The notes under the pieces were generated by a model that saw nothing but the letters and a program-made list of their open reading frames with translations, did no database searches and was not told where the DNA came from. Source: Kocuria marina (GTDB lineage Bacteria > Actinomycetota > Actinomycetes > Actinomycetales > Micrococcaceae). Taken from it: DNA of 64,000 bases. Positions 52,464 through 62,676 of this stretch are shown in pieces. The position numbers and the translations under genes are program-made. The stretch lies in the NCBI GenBank assembly GCA_014652975.1, contig BMZV01000003.1, positions 1-64,000 of the forward strand, given 5' to 3'. The first letter of the stretch is position 1. Each line of letters opens with the position of its first letter.

Positions 52464-54518
52464 TCAGGAGCGCGCCAATCGCTCTAACGCCCCGAGAGCG
52501 GTCGAGCGGTCCGTGGTGGGCCACAGCGGCGGGAGGGACTGGGCCAGGAAGGACCCGTAGCGCGCCGTGGCGAGCCGCGAGTCCAGCACGGCGACGACGC
52601 CCTTGTCCCCGCTCGCACGGATCAGTCGGCCGGCGCCCTGCGCCAGGCGCACCGCGGCGTGGGTGGCCGAGACCGACATGAACCCGTTGCCGCCTGCCCG
52701 TTCGGCCGCGCGTGTACGGGCGGTGCCCAGGGGATCGTCCGGGCGCGGGAACGGGATCCGGTCGATCACGACCAGTCGGCATGACTGTCCCGGCACGTCC
52801 ACTCCCTGCCACAGGCTCATGGTTCCGAACAGGCTCGCTGAGGGATCGTCGGTGAACTCCTTGACCAGGGACGGCAGGGAGGCGTCCCCCTGGCACAGGA
52901 TGGGCAGCTCTGTACGATCGCGCAGCGCCTCCGCCGCGTCCTCCGCGGCCCGGCGGGACGAGAACAGACCGAGCGCGCCGCCGCCCGAGGCCTCGAGCAG
53001 CCCGAACAGTTCCTCGAGTTGCTCCTCCGAGACGCCACGGCCGGGTTTCGCGAGGTGCTTGGCCACGTAGAGGATGCCCTGGCGGCGGTAGTCGAAGGGA
53101 CTGCCCACGTCCACGCCCCGCCACGCGGGGGACCCCGGGCCCTGCAGGCCGAGAGCCCCGGCCGTGGACGAGAACGATGACCCCACGGCCAGGGTCGCCG
53201 AGGTCAGCACGACCGTGCGCCCGTCGAACAACCCCTCCCGCAGGGGCCCCGCGACGCTGAGCGGCGCGATGTTCAGGGTCGCCGGTTCCCCTTCGGACGA
53301 TCCCGCGTATCCCTCCGTGGGCGACCAGCGACCCACGCGGGAGATCCACAGGACGTCATGGGCGGTGTCCGCCGACAGCATGCGCTCGGCGGTGTCCAGC
53401 AGCTCGGACAACCGTGAGCGGGCCGCGTGACGTGCCGCGTCCTCGCCCTTGGAATCGCCCTTGGTGTCACTGAGCCCCGTGCGCGCGGCATCCTGAACGC
53501 CACCGACCGCGTAGACCTGCTCCTCGGTGAAGCCTCGCGGCAACAGTCCGGACGGGTCGGGGTCGAAGGCGAGATCGAAGGCCTGCGCGGCCTTCTCGAG
53601 TGCATCGCTCGACGCCGCGGTGTGCTTGCGCACGGCCGTGGCCGCCGCTCGTACCGCGGCGGCGGACAGCGACGCGGTCACGGCACCCGTGACCCGGTCC
53701 CGCAGCTCATGGGCCTCGTCAACGATCACGACGTCGTGCTCGGGCAGGACCGCGAGCCCCTCGAACGCGTTGATCGCGAGCAGCGCGTGGTTGGTGATCA
53801 CCACCTCCGCCTCGCCGGCCTCGGCCCGGGCGCGCTCGGCGAAGCACTCCTCCACGAGGGGGCACTTGCGCCCCAGGCACTCCTTGGCGGTCACGGAGAC
53901 CTGCCGCCACGCGGCGTCCGTGACACCCGGCTGGACGTCGTCCCGGTCCCCGGTCTCGGTGGTCTCGATCCATTCCCGCAACCGCAGCACCTGCTGGGCC
54001 AAGCCACCGAGGGGGCGATCCGCGCCCCCTGCGGCGGGTCCCGAACCGGGGACGTCGAACAGGGCGCCGTCGTCGTCCGGGTAGCCGCCCTCGACCTTGT
54101 GCAGGCACGCGTAATTGGAGCGGCCCTTGAGCAGCGCGACGACGGGGCGGTCGTCCAGTTCGTCCTCGAGCGCGTCGAGCAAGCGGGGGACGTCCCGGCC
54201 CGTGATCTGGGACTGCAGGGCCAGCGTGGCCGTGGCCACGACCACGGGCTTGTCCGCGGTGCGGGCGTGACGCAGGGCCGGGACGAGGTATGCGAGCGAC
54301 TTACCCGTACCGGTCCCTGCCTGGACCAACAGATGCCGGCCGGTCTCGAGGGCCTCGGCGACCTTGGCCGCCATGAACCGCTGTCCCTCCCGACGCTGCC
54401 CGCCCAGCGCGGTCACGGCGGAGTCGAGGAGCTCGAGCGTGTCCACCGCGCCGGGCAGCGTTTCGGGGCGGACGTCCGAGAGGTCGTGCCCCGCTTCGTC
54501 GACGAACGATGCGCTCAT
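52464..54518 (-). CDS. dinG: DinG-like ATP-dependent DNA helicase
   Basis: This is an XPD/DinG superfamily 2 helicase of 684 residues. Walker A AGTGTGKS is at residues 67-74, and the DEAH box lies in VVIVDEAHELRD. Cysteines in ACLHKVEG, ECLGRKCPLVEECF are placed as the iron-sulphur cluster ligands. C-terminal motif VI is in ATHAAVRLAQGAGRLIRASG. Such helicases resolve D-loops, R-loops or G-quadruplexes. It is convergent with lexA and its ATG overlaps the hflX stop by four bases. Confidence 0.92.
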   Translation of the reverse strand: MSASFVDEAGHDLSDVRPETLPGAVDTLELLDSAVTALGGQRREGQRFMAAKVAEALETGRHLLVQAGTGTGKSLAYLVPALRHARTADKPVVVATATLALQSQITGRDVPRLLDALEDELDDRPVVALLKGRSNYACLHKVEGGYPDDDGALFDVPGSGPAAGGADRPLGGLAQQVLRLREWIETTETGDRDDVQPGVTDAAWRQVSVTAKECLGRKCPLVEECFAERARAEAGEAEVVITNHALLAINAFEGLAVLPEHDVVIVDEAHELRDRVTGAVTASLSAAAVRAAATAVRKHTAASSDALEKAAQAFDLAFDPDPSGLLPRGFTEEQVYAVGGVQDAARTGLSDTKGDSKGEDAARHAARSRLSELLDTAERMLSADTAHDVLWISRVGRWSPTEGYAGSSEGEPATLNIAPLSVAGPLREGLFDGRTVVLTSATLAVGSSFSSTAGALGLQGPGSPAWRGVDVGSPFDYRRQGILYVAKHLAKPGRGVSEEQLEELFGLLEASGGGALGLFSSRRAAEDAAEALRDRTELPILCQGDASLPSLVKEFTDDPSASLFGTMSLWQGVDVPGQSCRLVVIDRIPFPRPDDPLGTARTRAAERAGGNGFMSVSATHAAVRLAQGAGRLIRASGDKGVVAVLDSRLATARYGSFLAQSLPPLWPTTDRSTALGALERLARS

Positions 54519-56218
54519 GCTCCGGCGGGATCCTCCGCGGTGGGCGCGGCGGCCGGGCTCCCGGGCTCCGCCACGCGGTAGGGCTCGAGTTCGCCCACGA
54601 GTTCCTCGCGAACGCGCACACGCAACCGCGTGCCCTCGGGAGTGTGTTCCGTGCGCAGGATCTCGGCGTCCTGGGCGTGCAGCCGGGAGACCACCTCGCC
54701 GTGAACGTAGGGCACGAGCAGTTCCATGTCGTGGTTTGGGCGCGGAATGGCGGAGGAGATCAACCGCTGCAATTCCTCGATGCCCTCTCCCGTGCGCGCC
54801 GACACGGCCACCGACGGGTGCTCGTGATTGCGCAAACGACCCAGCACCACGGGATCCGCGATGTCGGCCTTGTTCAGGGCCACGATCTCCGGGATGTCAT
54901 TGGCCCCCACGTCCGTGAGGACGTCCCGCACGGCCTTGAGCTGACCCTCCGGATCCGGGTGGGAGGCATCCACCACGTGCACGATGACGTCTGCGTCCGC
55001 GACCTCTTCCAGGGTGGAGCGGAACGCCTCGACCAACTGGGTGGGCAGCGAGCGCACGAAGCCCACGGTGTCCGCGAGCGTGTAGCCGATCCCGTCCGGG
55101 GTCTCGGCCTTGCGCACCGTGGGATCCAGCGTGGCGAACAGCGCGTTCTCCACGAGGACCCCGGCATCCGTCAACCGGTTGAGCAGGGACGACTTACCCG
55201 CGTTGGTGTACCCCGCGATCGCGACCGAGGGCACGGAATGACGCTTGCGGTTGAGTCGCTTGGTCTCACGCGCCGGCTTCATGGCCGCGATCTCCCGACG
55301 CAACTTGGCCATGCGCTGGCGGATCCGGCGCCGGTCCAGTTCGATCTTGGTCTCACCGGGACCACGGCTACCGATGCCCTCGCCGGACGCCGCACGGCCA
55401 CCGGCCTGCCGGGACAGCGACTCACCCCAACCACGCAGACGCGGGAGCATGTATTCGAGCTGCGCCAGCTCCACCTGCGCCTTGCCCTCCTTGGACTTGG
55501 CGTGCTGGGCGAAGATGTCCAGGATGAGACCCGTGCGGTCGATGACCTTGACCTTCACGACGTCCTCGAGAGCACGACGCTGCGACGGCGCGAGCTCGGC
55601 ATCCACGATGACGGTGTCCGCACCGGTCGCGGCCACCACGTCCTTGAGTTCCAGGGCCTTGCCCGAGCCGAGGTACGTGCCGGGGTCCGGGGTCACGCGC
55701 CGCTGCAGCAGACCGTCCATGACCTCGGAACCGGCGGTCTCCGCGAGCGCCGCGAGCTCACGCAGCGAGTTCTCCGCATCGGCCAGGGTCCCGCTCGAGA
55801 ACAGACCCGCCAGGACGACGCGCTCGAGCCGCAGCTGCCGGTACTCGACCTCGGTGACGTCCTCGAGCTCGGTGGACAGTCCGGCGACACGGCGCAGCGC
55901 GTGACGTTCGGCGAGGTCCTGCTGATCGCCGTCGGATTCGACGTGGACGTGGTCCTCGTCCGCGAGCTCACGGGCGCGGCCCAGGTGATCGTGTCCGCCA
56001 CCCGCGGCATACGACGCGTCGTGGTCGCGGGCGCCGTGGACGCCCCGTTCATCGTCGAAGACGTCCTGGCCGGCGTCGTGGACGTGGGTGGGTTCGGAGC
56101 GTGTGCGCGCACGGGCCAGGACACGCGAGACGACGTCCTCCAGTTCCGGTCCGGTCAGTTCCGCGGAGTGTCCGGGCTGCTTCGGAGCGGGATTCTGGTG
56201 CTGGTGAGATTGCGTCAT
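54515..56218 (-). CDS. hflX: GTPase HflX
   Basis: HflX is a ribosome-associated GTPase that splits stalled or heat-damaged 70S ribosomes. The N-terminal HflX domain spans about residues 120-320 with GKALELKDVV and RGPGETKIELDRRRI. The G domain has G1 GYTNAGKS at 336-343, TLDPT (G2), DTVGFV (G3) and NKAD (G4). Residues 1-110 are an extra His/Asp/Glu-rich tail (GAARDHDASYAAGGGHDH-like) that may be disordered. ATG 56218 follows CAAGGAAAT. Confidence 0.94.
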   Translation of the reverse strand: MTQSHQHQNPAPKQPGHSAELTGPELEDVVSRVLARARTRSEPTHVHDAGQDVFDDERGVHGARDHDASYAAGGGHDHLGRARELADEDHVHVESDGDQQDLAERHALRRVAGLSTELEDVTEVEYRQLRLERVVLAGLFSSGTLADAENSLRELAALAETAGSEVMDGLLQRRVTPDPGTYLGSGKALELKDVVAATGADTVIVDAELAPSQRRALEDVVKVKVIDRTGLILDIFAQHAKSKEGKAQVELAQLEYMLPRLRGWGESLSRQAGGRAASGEGIGSRGPGETKIELDRRRIRQRMAKLRREIAAMKPARETKRLNRKRHSVPSVAIAGYTNAGKSSLLNRLTDAGVLVENALFATLDPTVRKAETPDGIGYTLADTVGFVRSLPTQLVEAFRSTLEEVADADVIVHVVDASHPDPEGQLKAVRDVLTDVGANDIPEIVALNKADIADPVVLGRLRNHEHPSVAVSARTGEGIEELQRLISSAIPRPNHDMELLVPYVHGEVVSRLHAQDAEILRTEHTPEGTRLRVRVREELVGELEPYRVAEPGSPAAAPTAEDPAGA

Positions 56219-56304
56219 ATTTCCTTGATCTATGGCTGGAGACGGTTGACCAAGTCTAGCGCCGGGCACTGACACGACGGGCGGGGGCACTAGCATGTGG
56301 AGCC

Positions 56305-56922
56305 ATGGCCCCCGAGAATCCCGCGCAGCATTACTTCGTGTCCGACCCGTCCGTCGCGGAGAAACCGCGGCGGATCACCGTGGAGCTGCGGGGCCGCACC
56401 GTGGACGTGGGGACGGCCGCGGGGGTCTTCTCCCCCTCGGACCTGGACAAGGGAACCGCCGCGCTGCTGCGCAACGTGCCCGATCCGCACGGGCGGAACC
56501 TGCTCGACATCGGGTGCGGGTGGGGGCCGATCACCCTGGCCCTCGCGCTCGCTGCACCGAGTGCCACGGTCACCGCGGTGGACGTCAACGAACGCAGCCT
56601 GCGGCTGACTGCGGCGAACGCGCGGGAGCTGGGTCTCGCGGGCGTGGAGACCCATCTACCCGAGGACGTACCCGCGGATCGTACGTTCGACACCATCTGG
56701 TCCAACCCGCCGATCCGCGTGGGGAAGCAGGAACTGCACGACATCCTCATGATGTGGCTCCCCCGCCTCGCGCCCGGTGGTACGGCGTGGCTCGTGGTAC
56801 AGAAGAACCTGGGTGGGGACTCACTGCAGCGCTGGCTCGCGGCCACCCTGGGTGAGGGGTATTGCGTGGACCGGGCCGCAACCGACAAGGGCTTCCGCAT
56901 CATCACCGTCCAGCGCGCCTGA
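56305..56922 (+). CDS. Class I SAM methyltransferase, RsmC-like
   Basis: The 205-residue protein keeps the RsmC/RlmG catalytic domain only. Motif I LLDIGCGWG is at residues 66-74, the acidic VTAVDVNERSLRL follows, and motif IV SNPPIRVGK begins near 133 (NPP is typical of base-N methylation). VQKNLGGDSLQRWL near the end is also RsmC-like. It probably methylates guanine in rRNA. The N-terminal half of E. coli RsmC is missing, as in other short actinobacterial homologues. It is divergent from hflX. Confidence 0.88.
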   Translation: MAPENPAQHYFVSDPSVAEKPRRITVELRGRTVDVGTAAGVFSPSDLDKGTAALLRNVPDPHGRNLLDIGCGWGPITLALALAAPSATVTAVDVNERSLRLTAANARELGLAGVETHLPEDVPADRTFDTIWSNPPIRVGKQELHDILMMWLPRLAPGGTAWLVVQKNLGGDSLQRWLAATLGEGYCVDRAATDKGFRIITVQRA

Positions 56923-57129
56923 GGCGCGCGGAGGCACGCATGCCGGGCCGGGAACCGAGGTCGCGTGTACGGCGTTGGAACCTATACCCCCGGGCGTTGG
57001 GTCGGAAACAGCAGCCAGGGGTGCCGCTCGGGGAGCCGGCGCGCAGCGTCGTCGTCGGACGATGGATGCACCAGGGCCGCGCGGCGAGGCCCTCCCGACT
57101 CAGCACACCACGGCACGAACGCGACCGAC

Positions 57130-58074
57130 TCAGACGAGCTCGGCGGTGGCCACCACGCGCACCGGACCCGCGAGGACGACATGCTCGGTGCCGTCCGGGG
57201 CGGGAACGAACGTCACGGACAGCACGCCCCCGGGGACGCGCACGAACCAGCGGTCCGGGGAGTCGGGACCGCCCCAGAACCGGGTGGCCGCCGCGGCCGC
57301 GCACGCGCCCGTGCCGCACGAGTACGTCTCGCCGACACCCCGTTCGTGGACGCGCATCTCGAGGCGACCGAACTCGGAATCGCCGTCGTCCGAGGGCACC
57401 ACGAACTCCACGTTGGTCCCCTCGGGAGGGGTGGGTTCCACGACGGGCGCGGTGTGTAGGTCCAGCCCGTCCAACTTCTCGCCCTCGGACAGGGCCACGA
57501 CCGTGTGGGGATTGCCCATGCTGATGGACACCCCCGGGCGCGGGACCGTGAGGCCCTCCGCATTCACGAGGCAATCCGAACCGCGCTCGCGCGCGGCGTC
57601 CCCGTCCTCGAAGCTCCACGGACCCATGTCCACGGCGTAGCCGTCGGACGTACGCGCCACGGTGCGCATCCCCGCGCGCGTGCCGATGCGCAGTTGGGAA
57701 CCGCGCGGGAGGCTCACGAGCCCCTCGCGCACGAGGTGGTCCACGAACACCCGCACCCCGTTACCGCACATCTGCGCCACGGAACCGTCCCCGTTGCGGT
57801 AGTCCATGAACCACTCGACGTCCGGGTGCGCTTCGGCGAGCTCGCCGGCATCGGCCACGTGCTCGGTGCGCACGGCGCGGATCAGGCCGTCACCGCCCAG
57901 CCCGAGGTGTCGGTCGCACACCGCCGCGACCGTGTCCGGTGAGACGTCCAGGGTGCCGTCCCGGTCCGTGAAGACCACGAAGTCGTTTCCCGTGCCGTGC
58001 GCCTTGGTCACGCGCACGCCCGCCAGTTCCTGCCAGTTCACGCTGCCTACCGTCCCCTCGGTCGTGTCAGTCAT
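57130..58074 (-). CDS. dapF: Diaminopimelate epimerase
   Basis: The enzyme converts LL- to meso-diaminopimelate for lysine and peptidoglycan. It uses two cysteines as acid and base: C103 in AQMCGNGVRVF and C253 in TYSCGTGACAAA. AHGTGNDFVVF at the N-terminus is also diagnostic. ATG 58074 overlaps the miaA stop by eight bases and gives 314 residues, although upstream ATGs at 58083 and 58086 cannot be excluded. It belongs to the miaB-miaA-dapF gene string. The 200 bases after it, facing the methyltransferase gene, hold no feature I can support. Confidence 0.95.
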   Translation of the reverse strand: MTDTTEGTVGSVNWQELAGVRVTKAHGTGNDFVVFTDRDGTLDVSPDTVAAVCDRHLGLGGDGLIRAVRTEHVADAGELAEAHPDVEWFMDYRNGDGSVAQMCGNGVRVFVDHLVREGLVSLPRGSQLRIGTRAGMRTVARTSDGYAVDMGPWSFEDGDAARERGSDCLVNAEGLTVPRPGVSISMGNPHTVVALSEGEKLDGLDLHTAPVVEPTPPEGTNVEFVVPSDDGDSEFGRLEMRVHERGVGETYSCGTGACAAAAATRFWGGPDSPDRWFVRVPGGVLSVTFVPAPDGTEHVVLAGPVRVVATAELV

Positions 58075-59008
58075 CGCCGCCATCATACTGAGCCCGGACG
58101 ACGTCCATTGCCCGTTCCGGCAGCGCGGACGGTCCCGCGGGATCGTCCGCGCGCAACCAGTGCACGCGAGGATCCGCCCGGAACCACGTGCGCTGGCGCT
58201 TCACGAACCTGCGGGTGGCGGTCACGGTCTCGTCCCGGGCGCGCTCGAGCGTACTCGTGGCGTCGAGCACCGCGAGCAACTGGGGGTACCCCAGGGCCTT
58301 CCCGGCGGTGGGGCTCTCGCGCAGCCCCCGGGCCGCGAGCGCTCGTACCTCGTCCAGCCACCCCCGCTCGAGCATGGTGTCCACGCGGCGGGCCACCCGC
58401 TCGTTGAGCACGTCCCGCTCCATGGCGAGACCGATCTGCACCGTGGGCCGCACGTACCGGCGCTCGGGCATGAACGACGTGAAGGGCCGTCCGGTCAGCC
58501 GATGCACCTCGATCGCCCGCACCAGTCTGCGGTCGTCCTTGACCGTGGCCGCCGATTCGGGATCCACGTCCGCGAGCCGCTGCAGCATGCGGGCATGCCC
58601 GTGCTCGTGCAGCTCGGCTTCGACCCGCGCTCGCAGCTGCGGATCGGTTCCGGGGAATTCGATGTGGTCGAGCACCGCGCGCACGTACAGTCCCGAGCCG
58701 CCCACGAGGACGGGCACGTTGCCGCGTTCCTCGATCTCGGCGATGACGGTGCGAGCGCGAGTCTGGAACGCGGCGACCGACGCTTCCTCGTGCAGGTCCA
58801 AGATGTCGAGCAGGTGGTGCGGCACTCCCCCGCGTTCCTCCGGGGGCAGCTTGGCGGTCCCGATGTCCATGCCCCGGTAGAACTGCAGGGCGTCCGCGTT
58901 GACGATCTCCCCGCCCACGCGCTGGGCGATCGCGATCCCGAGGTCCGACTTCCCGGTCCCCGTGGGCCCCACGACCGCCACGACCGGGCGTTGCGTCCCC
59001 CGGGTCAT
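58067..59008 (-). CDS. miaA: tRNA dimethylallyltransferase
   Basis: MiaA adds a dimethylallyl group to A37 of tRNAs that read codons starting with U. The P-loop GPTGTGKSDLG is near residue 15, followed by VNADALQFYRGMDIGTAKLP and DDRRLVRAIEVHRLTG. ATG 59008 gives 313 residues, eight bases after miaB. MiaB then works on the product at the same nucleotide. Confidence 0.95.
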   Translation of the reverse strand: MTRGTQRPVVAVVGPTGTGKSDLGIAIAQRVGGEIVNADALQFYRGMDIGTAKLPPEERGGVPHHLLDILDLHEEASVAAFQTRARTVIAEIEERGNVPVLVGGSGLYVRAVLDHIEFPGTDPQLRARVEAELHEHGHARMLQRLADVDPESAATVKDDRRLVRAIEVHRLTGRPFTSFMPERRYVRPTVQIGLAMERDVLNERVARRVDTMLERGWLDEVRALAARGLRESPTAGKALGYPQLLAVLDATSTLERARDETVTATRRFVKRQRTWFRADPRVHWLRADDPAGPSALPERAMDVVRAQYDGGDD

Positions 59009-59016
59009 ACCCGCGC

Positions 59017-60522
59017 TCAGGGCTTCCGCAGCGACGGCATGCCCAGCCCCACGGCGGCGGGTTTGCCCGACGACGACGGCGCACCACACGATTCCGCCTG
59101 AGCGGCCTCCCACGCGTCCCCGCCGCGGGAGCGCCGTACGCTGTACTCGTTCGCGTCCCGCGGGTCCGCGAGCAGGTGGTACGTGGCGGCCCCGGTCACC
59201 GGAACCGTGACGAAATCACCCGGGCGCGGTTGTGCGGCTCCGTCCGGGACACTGAAGTGCACGAGCCGCTGATCCGGGCCCCGCCCGCTCAGTCGGTGCG
59301 TGGCTTCGGACTTCCGCCCCGATTGGGCGCTCACGAGCACCTCCGTGCGCGTGCCCACGAGCTCGCGGTTCAACTTTGCGCTGATCCGGTCCTGCAGGGC
59401 GGTCAACCGTTCGAAGCGTTCCTGCACCACGGGGGCGGGGACCTGGTTCGCCATCTCCCCGGCGGGAGTGCCCGGGCGCACCGAATACTGGAAGGTGAAC
59501 GCGGAGGAGAACCGGGAGGCCTCCACGACGTCCAGGGTGTCCTGGAAGTCCTGCTCGGTCTCCCCTGGGAAGCCCACGATGATGTCGGTGGTGATCGCGG
59601 CGTGCGGGATCCGCTCACGCACCCGGTCCAGGATGCCCAGGAACTTCTTGGAACGGTACGAGCGCCGCATGTCCTTGAGGATCCGGTCCGAACCGGACTG
59701 CAGCGGCATGTGCAACTGAGGCATCACGTTGGGGGTCTCCGCCATGGCATCGATCACGTCGTCCGTGAAGGCCGCGGGGTGCGGACTCGTGAAGCGCACC
59801 CGCTCCAACCCCTGGATGTCCCCGCAGGCGCGCAGCAGTTTGGCGAACGCACCGCGGTCACCGAACTCCACGCCGTACGAGTTCACGTTCTGCCCCAGCA
59901 GGGTCACTTCCACCGCACCGGAGTCCACGAGCGCCTGGACCTCGGCGAGGATGTCCCCGGGACGGCGGTCCTTCTCCTTGCCGCGCAGCTGGGGGACGAT
60001 GCAGAACGTGCACGTGTTGTTGCACCCCACCGAGATGGACACCCACCCCGCGTAGGCCTGTTCCCGCTTGGTCGGCAGTGCCGACGGGAACGTCTCGAGG
60101 GCTTCCAGGATTTCCACCTGGGCCTGCTCGTTGTGCCGGGCGCGTTCCAGCAGGACCGGCAGGGACCCGATGTTGTGGGTCCCGAAGACCACGTCCACCC
60201 ACGGGGCCTTATCGACGATGGTGGCGCGGTCCTTCTGGGCGAGGCAGCCGCCCACCGCGATCTGCAACCGTTCGTTGCGTCGCTTGACGGGGGCCAGCTG
60301 ACCCAGCTGGCCGTACAGCTTGTTGTCCGCGTTCTCTCGGACGGCACACGTGTTGAACACGACCAGGTCCGGATCACGGTTCACCGCGGGAACGTATCCG
60401 GCGCTCTCGAGCAGTCCCGTGATGCGCTCGGAGTCGTGGGCGTTCATCTGGCATCCGAGAGTGCGCACTTCGTAGGCGGGTGCATCGGTGGCGATCACGG
60501 GTTCCTGCACGGCATGGGGCAT
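59017..60522 (-). CDS. miaB: tRNA-2-methylthio-N6-dimethylallyladenosine synthase
   Basis: This radical-SAM methylthiotransferase acts on i6A37 of tRNA. Three cysteines of the auxiliary cluster are C24, C59 and C93. The radical-SAM CxxxCxxC cluster is C167, C171 and C174 in [17 protein letters not shown] domain follows near residue 400, and an extra 50-residue tail ends the protein. ATG 60522 is preferred to GTG 60531 because GAGGTG lies at better distance. The protein is 501 residues. Confidence 0.95.
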   Translation of the reverse strand: MPHAVQEPVIATDAPAYEVRTLGCQMNAHDSERITGLLESAGYVPAVNRDPDLVVFNTCAVRENADNKLYGQLGQLAPVKRRNERLQIAVGGCLAQKDRATIVDKAPWVDVVFGTHNIGSLPVLLERARHNEQAQVEILEALETFPSALPTKREQAYAGWVSISVGCNNTCTFCIVPQLRGKEKDRRPGDILAEVQALVDSGAVEVTLLGQNVNSYGVEFGDRGAFAKLLRACGDIQGLERVRFTSPHPAAFTDDVIDAMAETPNVMPQLHMPLQSGSDRILKDMRRSYRSKKFLGILDRVRERIPHAAITTDIIVGFPGETEQDFQDTLDVVEASRFSSAFTFQYSVRPGTPAGEMANQVPAPVVQERFERLTALQDRISAKLNRELVGTRTEVLVSAQSGRKSEATHRLSGRGPDQRLVHFSVPDGAAQPRPGDFVTVPVTGAATYHLLADPRDANEYSVRRSRGGDAWEAAQAESCGAPSSSGKPAAVGLGMPSLRKP

Positions 60523-60596
60523 CTGAGTCACCTCACCATTTTAGGGACGCGGTCAAATTGCTGGAACTCGGCCGCCCACGGCCAAAGGGGCACCGA

Positions 60597-61346
60597 TCAG
60601 GGCGTGTCCCACACGTGGGCGCCGTCCGGATCCGGCCGATCGCGCCCGCCCACTGTGGACCCGCCCGCGGCGTACTCATCTCCCGAGGACCCGTCTCCCG
60701 GGAACCCGTCTGCGGAGAACTCGTCACCCGCGGACTCCTCCGATTCGAACTCCTCCGCCGGGGACTCCAGCGCGCCCAGCTCCTCCTTGACCACGGCGAA
60801 CGCGAGTCCCGGCGGATACCCCTTGCGTCCGAGCATGCTCACGAGCCTGCGGGTCAGCCGGTCGCGTTCCTTGCGGTCCGACGGGTCCACGGAGGCGGGC
60901 AACTTCTTGCGCACGAGGACGTGGGCGTCCCGCAGTTCGTCGTCGTCGGAGCGCTGTTCCAGGGCCTCGTCCGCGATCTCACCCGTGATCCCGCGCTGCG
61001 CGAGTTCCCGGCGCAGAGCCGAGCGGGACAACCGGCGGGTCTCGGCGCGGGACCTGACGAACATCCCCGCGTAGGCCCGGTCGTCCACGAGGTTCACTTC
61101 CTCGAACCGGTCGAGCACCTCCCGGGCGACGTCCTCGGGGACGTTGCGGTCCGCGAGTTTGTCCTCGAGCTGGCGCCGCGACTTGGCCGATGCGCTCAAC
61201 TGGCGCAGGACGATCGCGCGGGCGACCTCGCGGGGATCGGCCTCCGCCTCACCCGATGACTCCGCGGACGCGGGCGGCGCCGCCGGGCCCCAATGGGAAT
61301 CGGAGGCCCGGCGGCGCCGGGAACCATAGCGTTCGGACTCAGTCAT
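60597..61346 (-). CDS. recX: RecX regulatory protein
   Basis: RecX binds RecA filaments and limits their activity. The three-helix repeats are visible as AKSRRQLEDKLADRNVPEDV, LSRSALRRELAQRGITGEIA and RLVSMLGRKGYPPGLAFAVV. An unusual acidic Glu/Ser/Gly/Asp-rich tail (FESEESAGDEFSADGFPGDG) covers the last 60 residues and is probably disordered. It follows recA by 17 bases on the same strand and should be SOS-induced with it. Confidence 0.93.
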   Translation of the reverse strand: MTESERYGSRRRRASDSHWGPAAPPASAESSGEAEADPREVARAIVLRQLSASAKSRRQLEDKLADRNVPEDVAREVLDRFEEVNLVDDRAYAGMFVRSRAETRRLSRSALRRELAQRGITGEIADEALEQRSDDDELRDAHVLVRKKLPASVDPSDRKERDRLTRRLVSMLGRKGYPPGLAFAVVKEELGALESPAEEFESEESAGDEFSADGFPGDGSSGDEYAAGGSTVGGRDRPDPDGAHVWDTP

Positions 61347-61363
61347 GAAGGGACGGCGTCAGC

Positions 61364-62509
61364 TCAGAATGCCGGGAGTTCGGTCTCGTCCTTGGCCGGT
61401 GCGAACGGGGCATCCGGATCCAGGTCCTGGGGATCGTCGCTGAACCCGTCCGTGTCCTGGGAGGCCTGGTCCGGGTCCTCGCTGATCCCGAGCTTGACCA
61501 GGATCTTGCGTTCGATCTCCTGGGCGAGTTCCGGGTTGTCCTTGAGGAAGCGGCGCGAGTTCTCCTTGCCCTGGCCGAGCTGGTCCCCCTCGTAGGTGAA
61601 CCACGCACCGGACTTCTTCACGATGCCGTGTTCCACGCCCATGTCGATCAGGCCGCCCTCGATGGAGATGCCCTGACCGTAGAGGATGTCAAACTCGGCC
61701 TGCTTGAAGGGCGGGGCCATCTTGTTCTTGACGATCTTGGCGCGGGTGCGGTTACCCACGGGGTTCGCACCGTCCTTGAGGGTCTCGATCCGGCGGACGT
61801 CCACGCGCACGGAGGCGTAGAACTTCAGCGCCTTACCACCCGTGGTGGTCTCCGGGGAGCCGAAGAACACGCCGATCTTCTCACGCAGCTGGTTGATGAA
61901 GATCGCGGTGGTGTTGGTGTGGGACAACCGACCCGTGATCTTACGCAGAGCCTGGGACATCAACCGGGCTTGCAGACCCACGTGGCTGTCGCCCATTTCG
62001 CCCTCGATCTCCGCCTTGGGCACGAGGGCCGCCACGGAGTCGATGACGATGATGTCGATGGAGCCCGAACCCACAAGCATGTCCATGATCTCGAGCGCCT
62101 GCTCACCGGTGTCCGGCTGGGACACCAGCAGGTTGTCCGTGTCCACACCGAGCTTCTCGGCGTAGACCGGGTCCAGCGCGTGCTCGGCGTCGATGAAGGC
62201 GGCGATCCCGCCGGCCTTCTGGACGCTGGCCACGGCGTGCAGGGCCACGGTGGTCTTACCCGAGGATTCCGGGCCGTAGATCTCCACGACACGGCCGCGG
62301 GGGAACCCGCCGATACCCAGTGCGACGTCCAGCGCGATGGAACCGGTGGGGATGGTCTCGATCTTGTTGGCGGGGCGATCCCCCAGCCGCATGACCGATC
62401 CCTTGCCGTAGTTCTTGTCGATCTGGGACAGGACGGTGTCCAGCGCCTTCTGACGATCGGATCCGGCCACCTGAGAGGGTGCCGGTGCGCCCTTGGACTT
62501 GGCTGCCAT
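61364..62509 (-). CDS. recA: Recombinase RecA
   Basis: RecA catalyses strand exchange and triggers LexA cleavage. Walker A GPESSGKT is at residues 79-86, Walker B in [12 protein letters not shown], and loop L2 in [19 protein letters not shown]. The protein has 381 residues with an acidic C-terminal tail. The ATG follows CGAGGTGAAAC. No intein is present. A LexA box lies 120 bases upstream. Confidence 0.98.
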   Translation of the reverse strand: MAAKSKGAPAPSQVAGSDRQKALDTVLSQIDKNYGKGSVMRLGDRPANKIETIPTGSIALDVALGIGGFPRGRVVEIYGPESSGKTTVALHAVASVQKAGGIAAFIDAEHALDPVYAEKLGVDTDNLLVSQPDTGEQALEIMDMLVGSGSIDIIVIDSVAALVPKAEIEGEMGDSHVGLQARLMSQALRKITGRLSHTNTTAIFINQLREKIGVFFGSPETTTGGKALKFYASVRVDVRRIETLKDGANPVGNRTRAKIVKNKMAPPFKQAEFDILYGQGISIEGGLIDMGVEHGIVKKSGAWFTYEGDQLGQGKENSRRFLKDNPELAQEIERKILVKLGISEDPDQASQDTDGFSDDPQDLDPDAPFAPAKDETELPAF

Positions 62510-62628
62510 GTTTCACCTCGGTTCTCGGGGGCCGGGGCGGCCCTGTCGATATCTTCGCGTTCCACGGTACAAAGGGGGTCCGACAGCCATAAGCGACCGG
62601 ACGGGTTGTGGAGCGCGCGTGAGCTGAT

Positions 62629-62644
62629 TCGAATATACCTTCGA
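62629..62644. promoter_or_regulatory. LexA box upstream of recA
   Basis: TCGAATATACCTTCGA is a nearly perfect SOS palindrome (TCGAA and TTCGA arms, 6-base centre) between the DUF3046 gene and recA. It shares its architecture with the two sites near lexA. Confidence 0.72.
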
Positions 62645-62676
62645 AGACGGCGTGGCGCACGCCGCCCACGGCGAAC

